A DNA stretch of 64,000 nt from assembly GCA_001029295.1 (NCBI GenBank), contig LDXJ01000058.1, positions 152,655 to 216,654 on the forward strand. The letters run 5' to 3'. Both the position numbers and the translations under genes were made by a program. Origin of the DNA: Peptococcaceae bacterium CEB3 (GTDB lineage Bacteria > Bacillota > Desulfitobacteriia > Desulfitobacteriales > Desulfitobacteriaceae). Positions 1 to 7,678 of this stretch are shown in pieces. Each line of letters opens with the position of its first letter. Position 1 is the first letter of the stretch. The notes beneath the pieces were generated by a model. That model saw nothing but the letters and a program-made list of their open reading frames with translations, was not told the origin of the DNA and made no database searches.

Positions 1-220
1 AAGCTCCATTAAAGAGCTCCCACCGACTACCGGTTGCCGGGCATCATCGGGCCAGTCCCTCCGCCGCTCTTGATGAGTGGAAATATAAAATTGACTAACT
101 CACTAGGTTTACTATCCTATGGTTAAAATTATATCCGAAAAAACCCGCAAGTCAAGAAAAATATTGACCCAACGATTGCCCCGTCGTCCGCAAAAGGAGT
201 AGAGGAAGCAAGTTCGCTGC

Positions 221-898
221 CTAGCGCCGGGCCACTCTTTGGTAGAGGACATAAGAATAGACAATGGAACCGAGGGCTAAGACAAGAGTGACCACCAAAA
301 TCAACGGAAACGCGAACTGTTTGGGCAAGAAGCCTGAAAACAGAAAGATGAGACCCCCGATCACCCAAACCGGTCCGACCGCGCGATGTGTCTTGTACCA
401 GACTTCTTCATTGGCCAAAGTCCAGGGTGTGCGTATGCCAAAGAAATAATTGAACTTCACTTTCCCCATATAGTTCCCCGTCACAATGAACAAAAGCCCG
501 ATCCCGGCGGGAATGAGCACCGGAACAATGCCCGTGCGCAGCAGTCCCAAAGCGACGAGAAGGGTCACGCTGTGCAGCAAGCCGAGAAACAAGACGATGA
601 CGAAACTAATTAGCCAAAAGACCCTGTTCATCAAGAGGTAATTCGCTTTCCGGGGGTCGATGCGGGGGATGAGCCAGAAGAGGAGCCAAACTCCCACAGT
701 GATCGCCGGCAACAGGAACGCTCCGACAAAAGGTGTGCTGTAACCGTTCACTTCTCCGGCGGCATTCCAATGAGAAGGAACCCTGGCCGGCAATTTCGGA
801 TAAGCCCAAAGGGAAAGGGCAAACATCAGGACCACGATTAAAGCGGATAGGATCTGAAACAGTCTGTCATTACGAGATGTCAACGGGTCTTCCTGCAT
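221..898 (-). CDS. SdpI-like DUF1648 integral membrane protein
   Basis: A 225-residue polytopic protein with about six hydrophobic segments. The segment after the first membrane helix (LPARVPSHWNAAGEVNGY) is the DUF1648 signature, and the C-terminal half resembles the SdpI immunity/signal protein of Bacillus. The start ATG at 898 follows AAAGGAGAG at six nucleotides. It lies 65 bp downstream of an ArsR-type repressor, the same order as sdpR-sdpI. In Bacillus SdpI protects from the SdpC toxin and titrates SdpR at the membrane; whether this copy binds a toxin is unknown because no sdpABC-like genes are visible here. Confidence 0.8.
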   Translation of the reverse strand: MQEDPLTSRNDRLFQILSALIVVLMFALSLWAYPKLPARVPSHWNAAGEVNGYSTPFVGAFLLPAITVGVWLLFWLIPRIDPRKANYLLMNRVFWLISFVIVLFLGLLHSVTLLVALGLLRTGIVPVLIPAGIGLLFIVTGNYMGKVKFNYFFGIRTPWTLANEEVWYKTHRAVGPVWVIGGLIFLFSGFLPKQFAFPLILVVTLVLALGSIVYSYVLYQRVARR

Positions 899-963
899 AA
901 CAATCTCTCCTTTCGCTCCGGAAAACTGAACTCGTTCAGTCTAATTGAACCGCGCCCAAATAA

Positions 964-1284
964 TTACTTCCCCTTCCCCTTCCCCTTCTCCTGCCCCTGG
1001 CTCCCAGGCCTTTCCGTCCCTAAGAAATCCGCAAACCATTCAAGGATGTCCTCGAAAACCGAGGTATTCAAGGAATAGACTATATTTTGCCCACTGCGGC
1101 GGTCACTAATCAGGTCCGCCTGTTTCAGGATGTTGAGATGGTGCGAAATACTGGGCTTAGTAATCGTAAACTTGGCCGCGATTTCGCCCGCGGTCAGATC
1201 CCCGTCCCGCAAATAGCGGAGGATTCGCCTTCGGGTCGGGTCGGACAAAGCCTGGAAAGTAGACTGTTGTTTCGTCACTCTCAT
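964..1284 (-). CDS. ArsR-family repressor, SdpR-like
   Basis: A winged-helix repressor of about 106 residues. It opens with TKQQSTFQALSDPTRRRILRYL, shows the helix-turn-helix region AAKFTITKPSISHHLNILKQ, and lacks obvious Cys metal ligands, as in SdpR. The ATG at 1284 is chosen because GAAGGAAGTG lies just upstream; an upstream in-frame codon at 1302 falls inside the tandem repeat. The C-terminus ends in a Gly-Lys run encoded by a simple repeat, which may be recent. It is transcribed with the SdpI-like gene and probably represses this operon. Confidence 0.8.
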   Translation of the reverse strand: MRVTKQQSTFQALSDPTRRRILRYLRDGDLTAGEIAAKFTITKPSISHHLNILKQADLISDRRSGQNIVYSLNTSVFEDILEWFADFLGTERPGSQGQEKGKGKGK

Positions 1285-1416
1285 CACTTCCTTCAGCCAC
1301 ACTTGTCACTTCATTCGGTCACCCTGGTCACTTCCTTCAGCCACACTTGTCACTTCATTCGGTCACCCTGGTCACTTCCTTCAGCCACACTTGTCACTCC
1401 TTCAGGCACACTTGCT
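1285..1416. repeat. 44-bp tandem repeat in the sdpR-like leader
   Basis: Two complete identical 44-bp units begin at 1285 and 1329. A third begins at 1373 and degenerates into a partial fourth. The repeat lies between the TATAAT box of the minus-strand promoter and the start codon of the SdpR-like gene, so it would be the 5' untranslated region. Each unit carries a copy of the GAAGGAAGTGA ribosome binding site. Confidence 0.9.
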
Positions 1417-1424
1417 CACGTGTA

Positions 1425-1469
1425 ATTATACCGTTTTTTACTTAGCTAATCGTCTAAATATATCTAAGG
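1425..1469 (-). promoter_or_regulatory. Probable promoter and ArsR operator of the sdpRI-like operon
   Basis: On the minus strand a TATAAT box lies at 1430-1425. Directly upstream is an A/T-rich stretch with half-sites CTTAG (1441) and CTAAG (1464), plus TTAG-N8-CTAA inside it. Such A/T-rich imperfect palindromes over a promoter are typical of ArsR/SdpR operators. The -35 box is not clear. Confidence 0.5.
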
Positions 1470-1568
1470 CTGATTATAGTATCCCGCCCTCTCCTTGTCA
1501 AGCCGGGGATACTTGGAAACCAATATGTGCCACCATGCGCCAACCGGCGCGGCATCACCTACACGGCA

Positions 1569-1988
1569 TCACTTAACCGATCGCTCGTATTTTTCTATAA
1601 AATCTTCCATTGCCGATTTGCGATCGCGGAATTCCTCAATCCAAGCCTTCAGCATATCCTGGCCATCCGGGGTAATAGAGTAAATACGCTTAGCGGGCCC
1701 CGCGTCTCCGGTTTCCCAGCGTGATTCGACGTAATCGCTGTTTTCCAGGCGGCGCAAATGGCGGTAAACCGCGCCTGTATCGGGCGAACCGGGATAGAAG
1801 CGGAAACCGGTCAAACGCTCCAGCAGTTCATAGCCATGAGACGGATGCTGCAGTAAACTAAGAAGCAGGCAAGGCTGAATAAATCTTTCCACTTTGCCAG
1901 ACAGTTTGCAGTGGCAATCGCCGTGACCGCCTCCATGACCCATTCCATGGTCATGGCCATGTTCGGGTCCATGGCAGGTATCGCACAT
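1569..1988 (-). CDS. PadR-family repressor with His/Cys-rich N-terminus
   Basis: About 139 residues. The N-terminus carries CDTCHG followed by a run of His and Gly ending CHCK, a likely metal-binding arm. The rest is a PadR winged helix (residues ~30-110: FIQPCLLLSLL, HGYELLERL, TGAVYRHLRRLE). This architecture matches the family annotated as poly-beta-hydroxybutyrate-responsive repressors, but no PHB genes are nearby, so the ligand is unknown. The ATG at 1988 is preferred over an upstream start at 2015 because GGGAGGAAA stands nine bases before it. A palindrome overlaps its own promoter, suggesting autoregulation. Confidence 0.8.
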   Translation of the reverse strand: MCDTCHGPEHGHDHGMGHGGGHGDCHCKLSGKVERFIQPCLLLSLLQHPSHGYELLERLTGFRFYPGSPDTGAVYRHLRRLENSDYVESRWETGDAGPAKRIYSITPDGQDMLKAWIEEFRDRKSAMEDFIEKYERSVK

Positions 1989-2022
1989 TTTAGCTGTTTC
2001 CTCCCTTGCGAGCATCCCACTG

Positions 2023-2057
2023 CCCTATATGCTACTATCAGATAGGGGACTTGTCAA
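2023..2057 (-). promoter_or_regulatory. Promoter with overlapping palindrome upstream of the PadR gene
   Basis: The minus strand carries TTGACA (2057-2052), a 17-bp spacer and TAGCAT as the -10. The inverted repeat CCCTAT (2023-2028) and ATAGGG (2042-2047) covers the -10 region, a good candidate for the PadR protein's own operator. Confidence 0.55.
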
Positions 2058-2235
2058 CAAGACACCTGTCTGTTGGCCAATCATTCCTTAATCCGATTCT
2101 GCAAGTACCCATGCTAGCCACCCTCAAATCGAGCATTAAAAATTTTTACCCGGGCCTCACAAACTCGCAAGGGGATTTCGCTAACGCCGGCCAAGCTTTT
2201 TGGTCAAAAATATCGGAGCCGTTGGTTTCCGATGG

Positions 2236-2277
2236 ACAGAGAAAATGGGAGGGGCAAACCCCTCCCATTTTCTCTGT
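2236..2277. terminator. Bidirectional terminator, perfect 19-bp stem
   Basis: A perfect inverted repeat with a 4-nt loop (CAAA). The GC core GGGAGGGG/CCCCTCCC is flanked by an A-rich and a T-rich arm, so it can end transcripts in both directions. It lies just downstream of the membrane protein gene ending at 2361 and probably terminates it before the PadR region. The remaining sequence between 2060 and 2360 shows no other convincing feature. Confidence 0.75.
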
Positions 2278-2360
2278 GAAGAACACTTTCCTGCAAAGAA
2301 TATGATATTGACGCGTTTCCGTATAACCTGCTCGCAGTGGGGCATGAATATCCTTAAGTG

Positions 2361-3806
2361 TCACGCCCGCGACGTTTGGGCCTCGGGCACGCTTAAAAGT
2401 ACTTCCTTTTCCTCCACATCGGCTACCTTGCGCAAGCTTCCTATGAGCAGAAGCGTTGTTCCGACAATGACTATGATGCCGATACCGACAAGAAAATATC
2501 CGGCACCGTAAGCGACCATCGGATCGAGGAAAACATGGACGAAACCGCCGACGAGGGCGACGAAAACACCAAGGCTCATCCCCCGGGCAATGGTCTTGAC
2601 GTGGCTCTTCTTGAGGTAAACATCCGCGATCAGCAGTAAAATCATCACGGCTGGCAACAGGAAGAAGGCATAGTCCTGATGCAGGAAGGTGAATACGGCA
2701 TCCCCCGCGGCTAAGGGGGCTTTGGGATCACCCGCGCCAAAAATATTCGTATTCAGTTCAATGCCAAACCCGCCGCCGACGACCATGAACACCAGGGAAA
2801 TCCAAGAAGTTCCGACCGCAACCAGGGCCGGTTTCAGCCAACCAGGTTTGGCGTCAACACCCTTTTTGTTGAGAATCATACCCAGCAGGACTAAGAGTCC
2901 TCCCAGCATGATCCCCACCCCGGAAATCACATCGTCGCTGGCAATCCCGTTAATCCCTCCCGGGCCGGATTGGAACCACGTCGGCGGCTGAATCCAGGTG
3001 AACCCTGCCAAGAGATAAACCACTGTTATAACTCCGGTACCGACAATGACGAACCAAAAGCCCACCCGGGCCAACAAACGCGGTCCTCCTTGCAAAGCCT
3101 GATAACCAAAGCGCCAAGCACTCATGGCGACCAACACACTGAGCAAGGCGACAATCATGAGATGTGAATGGGAACCGATTAAGTTGCCCATCAGGTCACC
3201 GGTCTTTTCTCCAACCAAGCGAGCGTAAGCGCCGATAAGATGCGGAAAATCACCGAACTCCAGAATCCATCCCGCCAGGTGGCCCATCACGGCCGCGAGA
3301 AAGAGACCCACGGTCCCCAACATGGCGGACCAGAACGGGAGTGAACGCGATGAGGTTGATTTGTTTTTCCATTCCAGATAAAAGCCAATCAACAGGGAAA
3401 TGAGGATATCGTCCAAAGCGAAGAAACTAAAAATCTGGATCCAGAGCCAGAAACTCGCCTCCACATGGGTATCAAAGATTCCGCCTATGGTGGCAAGAAT
3501 CACGGCGGCCGTTACTGCTCCCAGAATTGAGTGGCGAACATGTTTCGAACGGATTAAGAAGACCTGGCAGGCCGCCAAAGCCACCAGCCCTACTAAAGAT
3601 ATCAACAAGCCGTGCAAATACATCGTGTGCGCATAATTAATATCGGCTCCCGCCGAGGTTTCAGTCCAGAACGGATTTGAAACAAAAATGCTCCCTAAAC
3701 CGTAAATAACTAACCAGCCCATAAGAACAACCAGGACATGCTGACAGGAAAAGCGGCCGATTTTTAGAGGCTGCCACTCTTCCTGTTTGGCTTGATTCGC
3801 GCTCAT
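2361..3806 (-). CDS. Polytopic membrane protein with conserved-looking histidines, possibly heme-copper-oxidase related
   Basis: A 481-residue protein with roughly 12-14 membrane helices. Histidines sit in or next to helices: YAHTMYLHGLL near residue 60, HVEASFWLW, MGHLAGW, GSHSHLM near 210, FLHQDYAF near 380, and HVFLDP near 425. This pattern is reminiscent of subunit I of NorB/cbb3-type oxidases, but the canonical helix X pair and a subunit II gene are absent, so a catalytic role is not shown. The ATG at 3806 follows AGAGGAGG. It is divergent from a sensor kinase and near resBC, which fits a redox or heme context. Confidence 0.55.
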   Translation of the reverse strand: MSANQAKQEEWQPLKIGRFSCQHVLVVLMGWLVIYGLGSIFVSNPFWTETSAGADINYAHTMYLHGLLISLVGLVALAACQVFLIRSKHVRHSILGAVTAAVILATIGGIFDTHVEASFWLWIQIFSFFALDDILISLLIGFYLEWKNKSTSSRSLPFWSAMLGTVGLFLAAVMGHLAGWILEFGDFPHLIGAYARLVGEKTGDLMGNLIGSHSHLMIVALLSVLVAMSAWRFGYQALQGGPRLLARVGFWFVIVGTGVITVVYLLAGFTWIQPPTWFQSGPGGINGIASDDVISGVGIMLGGLLVLLGMILNKKGVDAKPGWLKPALVAVGTSWISLVFMVVGGGFGIELNTNIFGAGDPKAPLAAGDAVFTFLHQDYAFFLLPAVMILLLIADVYLKKSHVKTIARGMSLGVFVALVGGFVHVFLDPMVAYGAGYFLVGIGIIVIVGTTLLLIGSLRKVADVEEKEVLLSVPEAQTSRA

Positions 3807-4047
3807 AAATTATACCTCCTCTAGCTAGAAACTCCTACCCCGGACCCTTTGGGAAAGACCCCGTGTCTTTTTTATCACCTCCTCATCCCTTTTTCACCCG
3901 CCACGTTTAAGCTATAATAGGTGGGGCGATCACGAGCCAGCCGTTACATAAGACTGTTTTATGGTTAGCATAATCTTTGACGGGTTCAACCTAAGTTTAT
4001 CTCCTTGAGTGCACTTTCACATGATGTTTTAGACCTGTTTCTCGTCC

Positions 4048-4085
4048 AGGTAAAAAGTGTGAACTTTGCCCAGTACTTTTTACCT
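4048..4085. promoter_or_regulatory. 11-bp inverted repeat in the divergent control region
   Basis: AGGTAAAAAGT at 4048-4058 is repeated in inverted form at 4075-4085 with a 16-bp spacer. It lies between the membrane protein gene and the sensor kinase gene and could be a dimeric regulator site. No T-tract follows, so a terminator is unlikely. Confidence 0.45.
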
Positions 4086-4122
4086 ACCTAGTGAATTTTT
4101 CATCCGCCGCACTGCCGGCCGG

Positions 4123-4186
4123 GCGGCATGACGATCATCGAAATCCTTGCTCATGCGGCATAGCGATCATACAAATCCCTGCTCAG
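4123..4186. repeat. 32-bp imperfect direct repeat upstream of the sensor kinase
   Basis: Two adjacent copies start at 4123 and 4155 (both begin GCGGCAT and end in TGCTCA followed by one variable base). The second copy ends three bases before the GGAGG ribosome binding site of the kinase gene, so the repeat lies in its leader. Confidence 0.75.
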
Positions 4187-4199
4187 ACGGAGGAACGTG

Positions 4200-5645
4200 A
4201 TGGCAATCCAGTTTCTATTTATTGACTATATTAAGTTCCGGGACTTTGTCCATGGGCTGGTCTATTTTTCCCTGGGCATTGGGATTTTCATGCAGCATCG
4301 CAGCCGCAGTCCCTTCCCGATCATTCGTAACCTCTGGCTGCTCGGCCTCTTTTCCGTCCTCCACGGGCTCAGTGAATGGGGTGAGTTGTTCTACCCTCTG
4401 GAAACTCACTACGATCCGTTTGGAACTTTGGTTTTCTTACAGGGCCTGCAATATGTGTTCGTCCTCGTTTCTTATGTCGCCCTCTATGCCTTCGGGTTAA
4501 AGTTGCTCACCGCTAAAAGCAAAACCGCAGCCGAAAGCCTTGCGGTAATCATCTTGCTCCTCTGGCTTGCCCTCAGCCTCAGCTTAACAGGCCTGCCCTC
4601 ACTGGCCCTGGAAACCAAACTGACTATGTTTGACACTTACACACGCTATTGTATTGCTCTCCCCGCCGCCTTGGTGGCTGCTTTTGCCCTATTCCGCCAG
4701 AGGGCGGAAAACAGCGGTCTTATGGCCTCCTCCGCCATTTCCCGCCTGCTCCTCCTGTTCTCCCTCTCTTTCGGCCTTTTCGCCGTTTTTGAAGGAATCT
4801 TCGTCTTGCCTACGGGATTCTTCCCGGCCAATTGGTTAAACGAAGAATGGCTCCGCCTGCACACGGGCATCCCAGTGGAAATTTACCGGACCGCAGTCGG
4901 TATCGGCATCTTTATTTTGACGTTTCGCCTTTTCAACCTGTATTATTTAGAGACCGAGTACCAAATCGAAAAATTCAAGGGAGAGCAGATTGTCTTTCTG
5001 GAACGGGAACGCATCAGCCGGGACCTGCACGACGGGATCCTGCAAAATTTGTACGGGCTTGGCCTTCGTCTGAGCCATTGTCTCTCCCAACTGCCCCCTG
5101 AGGCTGAGGCAGTCCGCCGGGAAATTACGGAAATAATCGCCGGAGCCAACCAAGCTATTGCGGACACCCGCCAGTACGTCCACCGACTCAAATACCTCAA
5201 CAGCACCTCTCCGGATTTACTGCAAATGCTGGACTTTTTAGCCCGGGAGTACAAAAACAACCAGGGGTTGACCGTATCCGTGCATTCCCGGCCTCTATCG
5301 ATCTATCTGACTCCCGAGCAACACTACCAGCTTTACCATGTTGCCATGGAAGCCCTAACCAACGTCGTTAGGCACGCGGGTGTTCACGAGGCCGAGATTC
5401 ACGTGGAACTCAGAGGCAATCAATTGCATTTGCACATTCTTGACCACGGCTCGGGATTTCGTCCCGGCAGGCTGCAGTTGGCGGAAAGCAGAGAGCATCA
5501 AGGGATCACCAATATGCAAGAACGGGCAAAAATCATGGGCGGCATACTCAACGTTCGTTCCGCTCCCGGCAAGGGAACAAACATCGGGCTCCGCATCCCC
5601 TTCGTACCGGCCCTCCCCCCCTACGATCCCGCGGCCGTTGACTGA
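4200..5645 (+). CDS. Membrane sensor histidine kinase, NarL/LiaS-type
   Basis: About 481 residues. The first ~260 hold seven or so membrane helices, an unusual large membrane sensor. A short linker precedes a HisKA_3 dimerisation domain with the phospho-acceptor in ERERISRDLHDGILQNLYGL. The HATPase_c domain follows (EALTNVVRHAG N-box, DHGSGF, GKGTNIGLRIP). The ATG at 4200 follows GGAGG at seven bases; a GTG at 4197 is less likely. A LuxR-type response regulator gene begins 52 bp downstream and is the obvious partner. The signal is unknown; the resBC and membrane-protein neighbours make a redox cue plausible. Confidence 0.9.
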   Translation: MAIQFLFIDYIKFRDFVHGLVYFSLGIGIFMQHRSRSPFPIIRNLWLLGLFSVLHGLSEWGELFYPLETHYDPFGTLVFLQGLQYVFVLVSYVALYAFGLKLLTAKSKTAAESLAVIILLLWLALSLSLTGLPSLALETKLTMFDTYTRYCIALPAALVAAFALFRQRAENSGLMASSAISRLLLLFSLSFGLFAVFEGIFVLPTGFFPANWLNEEWLRLHTGIPVEIYRTAVGIGIFILTFRLFNLYYLETEYQIEKFKGEQIVFLERERISRDLHDGILQNLYGLGLRLSHCLSQLPPEAEAVRREITEIIAGANQAIADTRQYVHRLKYLNSTSPDLLQMLDFLAREYKNNQGLTVSVHSRPLSIYLTPEQHYQLYHVAMEALTNVVRHAGVHEAEIHVELRGNQLHLHILDHGSGFRPGRLQLAESREHQGITNMQERAKIMGGILNVRSAPGKGTNIGLRIPFVPALPPYDPAAVD

Positions 5646-5697
5646 GCTAAATATGTTCGGTCACCGTCAGAACTTGTTAGAACAAAGAGGGATTCAG

Positions 5698-6345
5698 ATG
5701 GCAGTGATAAAAATCTTAATCGTCGATGATCATGAAGTTGTTCGCATCGGCCTCAAGACCGCCTTGGCCTCCGAGCAGGATTTCCAAATCATAGGGGAAG
5801 CGGCCACCGGGCAGGCAGCCCTTGACTTCGTCCGGGAGCAAAAGCCCGACGTGGTCGTACTGGATGTCCGCTTGCCGGACATAAGCGGGATCGAGGTCTG
5901 CCGGGAAATTCGTTCCCACTACGACAACGTTCACATCCTAATGCTCACGAATTACGGGGAAGATGAGTCCGTCTACGCGGCTGTTCTAGCCGGAGCTTCC
6001 GCTTTTCTGCTCAAGGATATCAATTTGTCCTCCTTGATCGAGACCATTCACGCCATTCATACCGGTAAAGTACTCCTTGACCTCCCCGTCGTCAGCCGTC
6101 TTCTGACCCACTTGCAGCCGGAAAACAATCCCAAAGTAAAATCGGCCTTAACCCCGCGCGAGCAAGAGATTTTGAAACTCATGGCTCAGGGAAAGACCAA
6201 TAAAGAAATCGCCGCGACTTTGATTTTAAGTGAAAGTACGGTGAAAAATCACATCAGCAATGTCTTGGGCAAGTTGAACTTGGGCAGCCGTTCCCAGGCT
6301 GTGGCTTATTACTACAAGAAACAACAGGAGCCGGAATCGTCCTAA
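5698..6345 (+). CDS. NarL/FixJ-type response regulator
   Basis: 215 residues. The receiver domain opens IKILIVDDHEVVRIGL with acidic pocket DD and phospho-acceptor Asp in VVVLDVRLPD, and ends near LLKDINLS. The LuxR-type HTH occupies the C-terminus (LTPREQEILKLMAQGKTNKE, then SESTVKNHISNVLGKL). The ATG at 5698 is chosen because AGAGGG precedes it; an upstream in-frame ATG at 5652 would add a non-conserved extension. It follows its cognate kinase and likely forms one operon with it. Targets cannot be read from the sequence. Confidence 0.92.
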   Translation: MAVIKILIVDDHEVVRIGLKTALASEQDFQIIGEAATGQAALDFVREQKPDVVVLDVRLPDISGIEVCREIRSHYDNVHILMLTNYGEDESVYAAVLAGASAFLLKDINLSSLIETIHAIHTGKVLLDLPVVSRLLTHLQPENNPKVKSALTPREQEILKLMAQGKTNKEIAATLILSESTVKNHISNVLGKLNLGSRSQAVAYYYKKQQEPESS

Positions 6346-6444
6346 ACCGGCTTCGCTGCCAAAGCGAACCGCCGTCAAGGAGAAAACCGGCCCCGCAAGG
6401 GTCGTAAGGTTCACCTATTGCCCAAAATGACACTCGCCGCGCGG

Positions 6445-7431
6445 TCACCCGCTGGGATTCGCGTAGGAATGGAGGCCCGGCAGGAAGTAATTAACCCCAA
6501 AAAATGTGAAGAGCACGGCCGCGAAGCCGAGCACCGCCAGCCAAGCGGCCGGCCTTCCTTTCCATCCCCGGGTAAAGCGGACATGGAGATAGCCCGCGTA
6601 AACCAGCCAGGTAATCAGGGACCAAGTCTCTTTCGGATCCCAGGACCAGTAAGTTCCCCAGGTATAGTTAGCCCAAACGGCTCCCGTAATGATGCAGAGA
6701 GTCAGGAGAGGAAACCCGAAAGCAACGACTTTGTAAGCCAGTTCATCGAGAACTTCGAGAGCGGGAAAGCGAGCGAGTATGCCACTGTTCACTTCAACGA
6801 CTCCGGCTGCCAAACCTGAACCGTCCGGCAAACCCCCAGTCATTGAACTTTCCGCAGGCGACGCTGCCCTGCGCTCATCAGCTCCCGAGTCACCCGGAAC
6901 CGGCCCTCCTATCCGCGCGGCTGCTCGCATCTTACGCTCTTTGAGCAGATACATAACCCCCAAGCCAAAGGAAACCGCAAAAGCGCCGTAGGCCAGCATG
7001 GCGGTAGCGACATGGATCGTCAGCCACTGGCTTTTTAGGGCCGGCATAATCACTGTCGAGCTCCTCTCCGCCGGACTGATGGCAATCTCGACGAAGAGCA
7101 GGAGCAAGGCCGGAACGGGCAGGACAAAGGAACCCAAAGCCCGCAGCCGGTAACGGAATTCGGCAAAAAGATAAACCGCCACGATACCCCAACAGAATGT
7201 GAGAATGAACTCATACCCATTGGCGAGCGGAGGGCGGTGGGCAATCAGCATCCTCACCACAATGGTGACTGTATTGATGACGAGACCCGCCACCGCCACC
7301 CAGGTGGCCGCCCGGCTTAGGCCGTTCTTTTTCCCAAGCGCGCCACCCCAATAGAGCAGCGTCGCCACGACATACGCCGCCAGCAACAGGTAAAATAACG
7401 GTCCTTCAAACCCCTTCAGTATTTGACTCAT
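6445..7431 (-). CDS. resC: Cytochrome c biogenesis protein ResC/CcsA
   Basis: 328 residues with about eight membrane helices. The heme-handling tryptophan-rich motif TWGTYWSWDPKETWSLITW lies near residue 255, and histidines (AHRPP, TIHVATAMLAYG, LHVRF) are the expected axial ligands. It works with ResB to carry heme across the membrane and attach it to apocytochrome c (System II). The ATG at 7431 follows AGAGGAGG at six bases. A low-complexity Gly/Ala/Ser insertion (~residues 175-215) lies in a loop between helices. The gene follows resB but is separated from it by about 250 bp holding a transposon-like relic. Confidence 0.93.
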   Translation of the reverse strand: MSQILKGFEGPLFYLLLAAYVVATLLYWGGALGKKNGLSRAATWVAVAGLVINTVTIVVRMLIAHRPPLANGYEFILTFCWGIVAVYLFAEFRYRLRALGSFVLPVPALLLLFVEIAISPAERSSTVIMPALKSQWLTIHVATAMLAYGAFAVSFGLGVMYLLKERKMRAAARIGGPVPGDSGADERRAASPAESSMTGGLPDGSGLAAGVVEVNSGILARFPALEVLDELAYKVVAFGFPLLTLCIITGAVWANYTWGTYWSWDPKETWSLITWLVYAGYLHVRFTRGWKGRPAAWLAVLGFAAVLFTFFGVNYFLPGLHSYANPSG

Positions 7432-7473
7432 GGTCAACCTCCTCTGCCCGGCCCCAAATTCCTGCCGGATCCC

Positions 7474-7660
7474 CTATTCAGTGAGACTCCCACTTCTACA
7501 AGTGGGAGTGGTTCCCCCGTACCTTGCTTCGATGGGGTAGACTCCATCCTTCGCCGCGAAGTATCCTTTGGGGATAGGCGGCTTCGGCGAAACCCTCCAC
7601 TGGAGGCTTTCGTCACCGAAGTCTCGATTGTTCAACTTTAGTTGAACGAGTTCACTCAAA
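7474..7660 (-). mobile_element. IS200/IS605-like right-end/omega-RNA-like relic between resB and resC
   Basis: The minus strand can fold into successive hairpins (GTTCAAC/GTTGAAC; CCTCC/GGAGG; ACTCCCACTT/AAGTGGGAGT). Its last ~45 nt, including the 24-nt hairpin at 7486-7509, recur at 12.7, 13.1 and 34.8 kb. From memory this resembles the right end and guide-RNA region of TnpB-bearing IS200/IS605 elements, but no tnpA or tnpB gene is present. It would be part of the resB-resC transcript. The assignment to IS605 is inference; the repeat itself is directly seen. Confidence 0.5.
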
Positions 7661-7678
7661 CTTTCTTCTCTTGCAGGC

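Noticed and set aside
2006..2305. Plus-strand ORFs over the PadR promoter and the palindrome
   Set aside because: They run through a clear terminator hairpin and promoter palindrome and lack ribosome binding sites.
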